Position numbers and translations under genes: made by a program. Below the pieces are notes generated by a model. It had not been told where the DNA came from, ran no database searches, and was given only the letters and a program-made list of their open reading frames with translations. A DNA stretch of 48,338 nt from Natronococcus amylolyticus DSM 10524. GTDB lineage: Archaea; Halobacteriota; Halobacteria; Halobacteriales; Natrialbaceae. The stretch is from contig NZ_AOIB01000037.1 in the NCBI RefSeq assembly GCF_000337675.1, positions 101,319-149,656 of the forward strand. Reading direction: 5' to 3'. Position 1 is the first letter of the stretch. Each line of letters opens with the position of its first letter. Shown piece by piece: positions 44,050 through 48,338 of the stretch.

Positions 44050-44499
44050 CTACTCGTCGACTGGAGACTTGACGACCGTCACCGGCCGTTCGGACAGGTT
44101 TACGACCCGTTCGGCAACACTTCCGAGCAGCCGTCGGTACTCGCCCGAGCGGTTCTTCGAGCCGACCACCGTGAGGCCGATGTCGGCCTCGTCGCCGTAT
44201 CGGAGGATCTCCTCGTGGGGGACGCCGTGACGGACGACCTCGGTCGTCTCGAGCCCGGCCGCTTCGGCTTCGTCGGCGATCGCCTCGACGGCGTCGGTGC
44301 CGGCCTGCTCGAGGGCGCTCTCTAAGCCCTCGAGTTCGTGGACGTACTCGTCGCCGGGGTAGGAGCTGTAGGCGTCGGTGTCGACGACGTAGAGGACGTG
44401 TAGCTCGGCGTCGTACCGTTCGGCCGCGTCGATCGCGTGATCGATCGCGTCCTCGATTCCGGCGCTCATGTCAGTCGGCAACAGGAGTCGATCGTACAT
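44050..44499 (-). CDS. Universal stress protein (UspA domain)
   Basis: This 149-residue USP starts MYDRLLLPTDMSAGIEDAI. The ATP loop reads GSKNRSGEYRRLLGS, where the second Gly is Asn, so nucleotide affinity may be altered. An insert DTDAYSSYPGDEYVHELEG (about residues 45-64) replaces the common shorter loop. ATG 44499 is chosen because the family begins there. It is divergent from the aarF gene, 184 bases away. Confidence 0.88.
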   Translation of the reverse strand: MYDRLLLPTDMSAGIEDAIDHAIDAAERYDAELHVLYVVDTDAYSSYPGDEYVHELEGLESALEQAGTDAVEAIADEAEAAGLETTEVVRHGVPHEEILRYGDEADIGLTVVGSKNRSGEYRRLLGSVAERVVNLSERPVTVVKSPVDE

Positions 44500-44611
44500 A
44501 CTCGAGGGGAGGCGGGCCGACACCATATTTCCGGCGACGAGTCCCAGTACGCTGGAAGGGACGAAAGCACGAATCCGCGCGGAAGGGGCGGCCGGGTTGC
44601 CAGGCCACTGA

Positions 44612-44640
44612 TGTATTTGTAGCCGGACTTCGAAGCCGGC
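44612..44640 (+). promoter_or_regulatory. TATA box and palindrome at the aarF leader
   Basis: TGTATTTGTA (44612-44621) lies about 26 bases before the ATG of a tiny leader frame. Between them, GCCGGACTTCGAAGCCGGC (44622-44640) is palindromic apart from one bulged A (GCCGG/CTTCGAAG/CCGGC). Placed over the expected transcription start, it could be a repressor site. Confidence 0.45.
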
Positions 44641-44642
44641 GT

Positions 44643-44687
44643 ATGGACAGGGAGACGGTTGGCAGCGGGACCTCGCTCGAGCGATGA
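44643..44687 (+). CDS. Possible 14-codon leader peptide of aarF
   Basis: The ATG at 44643 sits at the expected leaderless start, about 26 bases after the TATA-like box. It opens a 14-residue frame, MDRETVGSGTSLER, whose TGA overlaps the ATG of the aarF gene (ATGA). This would couple translation of aarF to the leader. Alternatively the true protein starts only at 44684 from an untranslated leader and the short frame is chance. Confidence 0.4.
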   Translation: MDRETVGSGTSLER

Positions 44688-46246
44688 TCGGCTACTACCT
44701 GCGGTACGCCCAGGTGTTGCTTCGATTCCTTCCCGTCGCGATCGCGCTGCTCAGGGACCAGCGGCGGTTTCTCCTGTTCGGTCCGCCCCGGCGGGTGTCG
44801 ACGGCCGTCCACCGCGAACGGGCCGAACGGCTCACCGAAACGATGCTCGATCTCGGCCCCGCGTTCATCAAGGTCGGCCAGGTGCTGTCGACGCGTCCGG
44901 ACGTCGTCCCCCCGACGTACGTCGAGGTCTTTTCGAGCTTGCAGGACGAGGTTCCCGAGAACACGGGCGGGGACCCGATGACCATCCTCGAGGCGGAGCT
45001 GGGCGACGACCTCGACCTCGAGACGGTCGAGCCCGTCGCGGGCGGCTCGCTCGCGTTCGTCTACACCGCCGTGTACGAGGGCGAGCGGATCGCGCTGAAG
45101 GTCCGCCGACCGGAGCTGGTCTCGATGATCGAGCGCGACCTGCGGGTCATCAGGGGGATCGTGCCGCTGCTCGCGATGTTCGCTGACGAGCGCCAGCGCT
45201 ACTCGCTCGAGAACGTCGCCGACGACTTCGAGGCGATCATCCTCAAGGAGCTGGATTTCGAGCGCGAGGCCGCGATCATGGACGAGATCGGCGACAACCT
45301 CGCCGACGACGATCGGGTCGTCGTTCCCGACACGTACGACGAACTGTGTTCCGAGCGGCTGATTGCCATGGAGTACGTCGAGGGACGGAAGATCACCGAC
45401 GAGGACGCCCTCGCTGCGGCCGACACCGATCCGACCGAGATGGCCACCCTGATCGCCCGGACCTACCTGAAGATGGGGCTGGTCGACGGCGTGTTCCACG
45501 CCGATCCGCACCCCGGAAACCTCGCGATAACCGGCGACGGGCGACTCGTCATCTACGACTACGGGATGAGCCAGCGGCTCACCCCCCAGGAGCAGGAGGA
45601 CATCGCCAGCCTCTACCGCACGCTCGTCCGACGGGACGTCGACGGCCTGCTGAACACGCTCGTCGCACTCGAGGTGCTCGAGCCGACCGTCGACCGGGTC
45701 GCGGTTCGTCGCGTCCTCGAGCTGGTGATCGAGAACCTCGAGGGGCGCTCGGAGATCACCTGGCGGGCGATCATCACGGAGCTGCTGTCGATGCTGCAGG
45801 ACTTTCCGTTCCGGATCCCGCCGAACGTGATGTTGCTCGTCAGGGTCGGCACCGTCGGCGAGGGGGTCTGTCGGAGCCTCGACCCCGAGTTCGACTTCCT
45901 CGGGGCGACGCGGTCGTTTCTCGTCGACCACGGGTTCATCGAGAGCGAACTCGAGGCGCTGCTCGCGGAGACTCGAACCGACCTGCGGGAGTCGGCGCCC
46001 GTCCTCGCGCGAGCGCCAGCCCGGTTCGATTCCGTCTTCGGACAGCTCGAGCGGGGCGAACTCGTCGTCAGGACCGACCCCGTCGATCCGCCCAGCGGGA
46101 GCGATCCCGCGGTCGGGTACGCCGTCCTCGCGGGCGCGCTGTTCGTCGCGACAGCAGTGTTGACGCTGCACGCCCAACCCTACGAGCTCCCGTCGCTGCT
46201 CGCCGCGGTCGCCGCGCTCGTCCAGTACGTTCGGGCACGGCGGTGA
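44684..46246 (+). CDS. AarF/UbiB (ABC1) family kinase-like protein
   Basis: This 520-residue atypical kinase of the ABC1/UbiB/AarF family has the KxGQ motif in FIKVGQVLSTRPDVVP, the Ala-rich loop region GGSLAFVYTAVYEGERIALKV with the ATP Lys, FEREAAIMDEIGDNL, HADPHPGNL (catalytic loop) and YDYGMSQRL (Mg2+ loop). The C terminus has two hydrophobic segments (about residues 470-515), so it is membrane-associated. Relatives support quinone or isoprenoid-lipid synthesis. It has a possible coupled leader peptide and is followed by a USP gene after 84 bases. Confidence 0.93.
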   Translation: MIGYYLRYAQVLLRFLPVAIALLRDQRRFLLFGPPRRVSTAVHRERAERLTETMLDLGPAFIKVGQVLSTRPDVVPPTYVEVFSSLQDEVPENTGGDPMTILEAELGDDLDLETVEPVAGGSLAFVYTAVYEGERIALKVRRPELVSMIERDLRVIRGIVPLLAMFADERQRYSLENVADDFEAIILKELDFEREAAIMDEIGDNLADDDRVVVPDTYDELCSERLIAMEYVEGRKITDEDALAAADTDPTEMATLIARTYLKMGLVDGVFHADPHPGNLAITGDGRLVIYDYGMSQRLTPQEQEDIASLYRTLVRRDVDGLLNTLVALEVLEPTVDRVAVRRVLELVIENLEGRSEITWRAIITELLSMLQDFPFRIPPNVMLLVRVGTVGEGVCRSLDPEFDFLGATRSFLVDHGFIESELEALLAETRTDLRESAPVLARAPARFDSVFGQLERGELVVRTDPVDPPSGSDPAVGYAVLAGALFVATAVLTLHAQPYELPSLLAAVAALVQYVRARR

Positions 46247-46330
46247 GCCCCGGGTCGACGGCTCGCTCGCGGCTCTCGGTGCTCGCCGAGGCCACCCGGA
46301 CTTATCCAGTCCGCGGGAGAACGGACGGAC

Positions 46331-46774
46331 ATGTACGATCGGATTCTGGTTCCCACTGATGGCAGCGAGTACGCCGAGGACGCCGCCGAACGGGCGTTCG
46401 ACCTCGCAGAGACGACCGACGCCGCAGTCCACGTCGTCTGTGTCGTCGAGCAGGGACCGCTGGGTTCCGTTCGGCTCCCCGGCGACGACGCCAGCGCCGC
46501 CGACGCGTTCGCCGAGCGAGCCGAGGAGTTCGTCGGTCGGCTCGCCGAGCGAGCCCGGGAGCGCAGCCTCGAGGTCGAGACCGAGATCCGCGAGGGCGTC
46601 CCGGTCCGGGAGCTTCTCGACTACGCCGACGAGGTCGACGCAGAGGTAGCCGTCATGGGCTCTCGGGGTCGGGGCGAGGTTAGCCGGATGATGCTCGGCA
46701 GCGTCACCGACGGGGTCGCCAGGGAAGGCGATATCGACGTGCTCGTCGTCGGTGAGAACGGAGACGCCGACTAA
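46331..46774 (+). CDS. Universal stress protein (UspA domain)
   Basis: This 147-residue USP starts MYDRILVPTDGSEYAEDA and has the complete ATP loop GSRGRGEVSRMMLGS. The start fits a leaderless mRNA: ACTTATCC lies about 28 bases upstream and is the centre of a perfect palindrome CGGACT-TATCC-AGTCCG (46297-46313), which may be an operator over the TATA box. Its last four bases overlap the stop of the convergent small membrane protein. Confidence 0.92.
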   Translation: MYDRILVPTDGSEYAEDAAERAFDLAETTDAAVHVVCVVEQGPLGSVRLPGDDASAADAFAERAEEFVGRLAERARERSLEVETEIREGVPVRELLDYADEVDAEVAVMGSRGRGEVSRMMLGSVTDGVAREGDIDVLVVGENGDAD

Positions 46775-47181
46775 TTATCCGTTCGCTCGCCGATCGCCCG
46801 CGAGCGACGGCCGATCCCCCAGCCGAACAGCGCGAGGCCGAGGAAGATCCCGATCGCCTGGAGGACGTACGCCTCCGGCAGCTGTTCGGGCGAGATCCCC
46901 CAGGCCTCGAGACCGAGGCTGAGCAGGAGCAAGACGAGCACGAGCGCGAGGCCGGCGTCGGCGCTGCGCATGCTCGGTAGCGCCTCCGGCGAGGAGAACC
47001 CGCGTCCGAGCGCGTAGAAGACGAGCGTGAACGGCACCCAGCCGACGACGACGTACAGTACTGCCTGCGAGCCGTCGCCGCCGAGGACGTCGCTCGGTAC
47101 CAACACGCCGTAAACGAACGCGACCGCGAGCAGGCTTCCGGCGAGCAAGAGGAGGGCACTCGAGTCGCTCGATGAATCCAT
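46771..47181 (-). CDS. Small four-helix membrane protein, unknown
   Basis: This 136-residue protein has four membrane segments (about residues 8-26, 38-58, 76-93 and 105-123) linked by short loops; the C terminus is charged (GRRSRAIGERTDN). No conserved family is recognised; such small hydrophobic proteins are frequent in haloarchaea. ATG 47181 is chosen because the first membrane segment begins a few residues later; the longer frame to 47295 is Arg/Ser-rich and non-coding in appearance. Convergent with the USP (4-base overlap). Confidence 0.75.
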   Translation of the reverse strand: MDSSSDSSALLLLAGSLLAVAFVYGVLVPSDVLGGDGSQAVLYVVVGWVPFTLVFYALGRGFSSPEALPSMRSADAGLALVLVLLLLSLGLEAWGISPEQLPEAYVLQAIGIFLGLALFGWGIGRRSRAIGERTDN

Positions 47182-47252
47182 CACCGACTGTTCTGCCCCT
47201 GAACTGTTCAAACTACCGCTCAGTCTCCGCCGCAGGCTCGAGTGCGACCCGA

Positions 47253-47999
47253 CTAGCCCTCGAGGTGTCCCCGAACTCGCTCGGCGGTGTCGCACAGTAG
47301 CGGGACGTCGTCGGTGAAGACCTCGACCGCGACGGTGTCGTCGAACCCCTCAAGTCGATCGGCGACGATCCCGTAGTCGATCTCGCCGGCCCCCAGCGGG
47401 AGGTGGGTGTCGCCCCGACTGCGGGCGTCGTGGACGTGCAGGTGGCTGACGAGGTCGCCGTACCCCGAGAGGAAGCGCTTGACTCCGTCGTTGCCGTCCT
47501 CCATGTAGGCGTGACCGACGTCGAAACAGACCGCGGTGTCGGTCTCGCGGGCCAGATCGCCGAGCACCGACAGCGGCAGGCCGCGCTTCTGGTGGCCGAC
47601 GTTCTCGACGACGAGTTCGACGCCCGCGTCGGCGCCGGCGTCTGCGATGGCCGCAAGCTGCTCGGCGAACACCGGCCGGAGGTCCGTGTCGTGTGGGTTC
47701 CGGGCCGTCCCGTGGAGAACCGCCTTCTCGGCGCCGACGGATCCCGCCCACTCGAGTAACTCCCGCTGGTAGTCGAGGATCGCGTCGTTGATCCCGTTGA
47801 CAGGCGTCACGACGACCTGTTTGAACGGCAGGTGGACACAGAGGTCGGCGTCTTCCCGCTCGAGAATCCCCTCGAGGCGGTCGGTGTCGATCGCGTTCGG
47901 ATCCGCTCCTTCGCCGATCGACAGCTCGAGCAGGTCGAAGCCGTCGATCGTTCGGTCGGCGCGCTCGAGCGAGTCGCCGACGGTGAGGCCGAGCTCCAT
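47253..47999 (-). CDS. Sugar phosphate isomerase/epimerase (TIM barrel)
   Basis: This 248-residue xylose-isomerase-like TIM-barrel protein (AP endonuclease family 2 fold) shows metal-binding features: ADLCVHLPF, VLHGTA, VELVVENVGH (Glu ligand), VCFDVGHAYM (Asp/His ligands), LVSHLHVHDAR (His ligand) and a final VAVEVF. These match the His/Glu/Asp ligand set. The family includes sugar isomerases, epimerases and endonuclease IV; the haloarchaeal members are usually annotated as sugar phosphate isomerase/epimerase with unknown substrate. It is divergent from the USP at 48123. Confidence 0.88.
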   Translation of the reverse strand: MELGLTVGDSLERADRTIDGFDLLELSIGEGADPNAIDTDRLEGILEREDADLCVHLPFKQVVVTPVNGINDAILDYQRELLEWAGSVGAEKAVLHGTARNPHDTDLRPVFAEQLAAIADAGADAGVELVVENVGHQKRGLPLSVLGDLARETDTAVCFDVGHAYMEDGNDGVKRFLSGYGDLVSHLHVHDARSRGDTHLPLGAGEIDYGIVADRLEGFDDTVAVEVFTDDVPLLCDTAERVRGHLEG

Positions 48000-48122
48000 A
48001 TCGGATCAGGGACCGCCGGCCCCATAGTTCCGCTGGCGCGGCGACCGTCTCCGACCGTCGTTTTATACCCGCGGACGTGGGAGACGGGCTCCAGCGGGCC
48101 CACGCCCGTCTTCACCACTACC

Positions 48123-48338
48123 ATGTCATACGACGTCCTCGTCCCCGTCGACGGATCGGACCGGGGGTTCGCCGGTCTGGAGTACTGCCTCGCATCGTTT
48201 CCGGACGCGTCGCCGACCGCGCTGTTCGTCGCCGACCCCGCACACGATCACACGGCGACCGTCGGATCGTCCGAACCGACCGCCGAGCGCGCACAGGAGC
48301 GGGGAGAGCAGGTTCTTGAGCGCGCGACCGACCGTGCC
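48123..48338 (+). CDS. Universal stress protein, 3'-truncated by window end
   Basis: The frame starts ATG 48123 and runs to the window end, with 72 residues visible: MSYDVLVPVDGSDRGFAGLE, then LFVADPAHDHTATVGSS and an ERAQERGEQVLERATDRA helix. The start matches the UspA strand-loop-helix pattern; the ATP loop lies beyond the window. A TTTTATACC box at 48061-48069 would give a 5' leader of about 30 bases. Confidence 0.82.
   Translation, partial: MSYDVLVPVDGSDRGFAGLEYCLASFPDASPTALFVADPAHDHTATVGSSEPTAERAQERGEQVLERATDRA

Noticed and set aside
1-48338. tRNA, rRNA and CRISPR arrays
   Set aside because: GTTCGA-containing segments (for example near 8234, 27858 and 36313) were looked at but lack cloverleaf context, and no regularly spaced repeats of CRISPR size were seen.

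Overview
The window is about 48 kb of GC-rich haloarchaeal DNA (class Halobacteria, probably Natrialbales-like). The evidence is the strongly acidic proteins, many leaderless genes with a TATA-like box 25-30 bases before the ATG, haloarchaea-specific families (HTH_10/Bat-type regulators, HalOD1, DUF7344 helix-turn-helix proteins), many universal stress proteins (USPs) and a Tat lipoprotein cupredoxin. The first 33 bases are not genomic. They match the Nextera (Tn5 mosaic end) library adapter, so this is the end of a draft contig and the first gene is truncated artificially.

Layout. 0-4 kb: truncated C69 dipeptidase, YihY membrane protein, and an orphan parA operon with an iteron-like array upstream. 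4-9 kb: GNAT acetyltransferase, a cysteine-bearing HTH regulator, a P1B-4-type metal ATPase, a SHOCT membrane protein and thioredoxin, followed by an 86-bp inverted-repeat element. 9-14 kb: hemG-hemH and convergent hemE, split by about 1.7 kb that holds repeats and an AT-rich island with an unrecognised membrane protein. 14-17.7 kb: a divergent sulfur module, with a rhodanese/persulfide dioxygenase fusion and two YeeE/YedE channel halves leftward, and TusA-DsrE2-HalOD1 rightward. 17.8-19.6 kb: an ABC exporter. 19.8-24.8 kb: a 1669-residue multi-PAS/GAF regulator. 25-28 kb: site-2 protease, PNPOx-like flavoprotein, cupredoxin and a small membrane protein. 28-35 kb: pncB and a dense USP cluster with a second PNPOx-like protein. 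34.8-37 kb: class V aminotransferase and two overlapping DUF7344-type genes. 37-44 kb: a 2295-residue paralogue of the multi-PAS/GAF regulator. 44-48.3 kb: three more USPs, an AarF/UbiB kinase with a possible leader peptide, a small membrane protein and a TIM-barrel isomerase. No tRNA, rRNA or CRISPR array was recognised.

How genes fit together. The sulfur module looks like a sulfane-sulfur uptake, relay and oxidation unit. The HTH gene 10 kb away (4753-5166) has a promoter very similar to that of the dioxygenase gene (an AT-rich palindrome directly abutting the TATA box), and tusA has a related arrangement. I infer one small regulon under this cysteine-bearing regulator. hemE, hemG and hemH give late heme synthesis, perhaps by the coproporphyrin-dependent route. 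The two giant regulators carry DNA-binding domains at both ends, share promoter core and spacing, and share a nearly identical GAF block. Ten USP genes within 19 kb, several with degenerate nucleotide-binding loops, suggest an expanded stress and energy-status sensing locus around NAD salvage (pncB).
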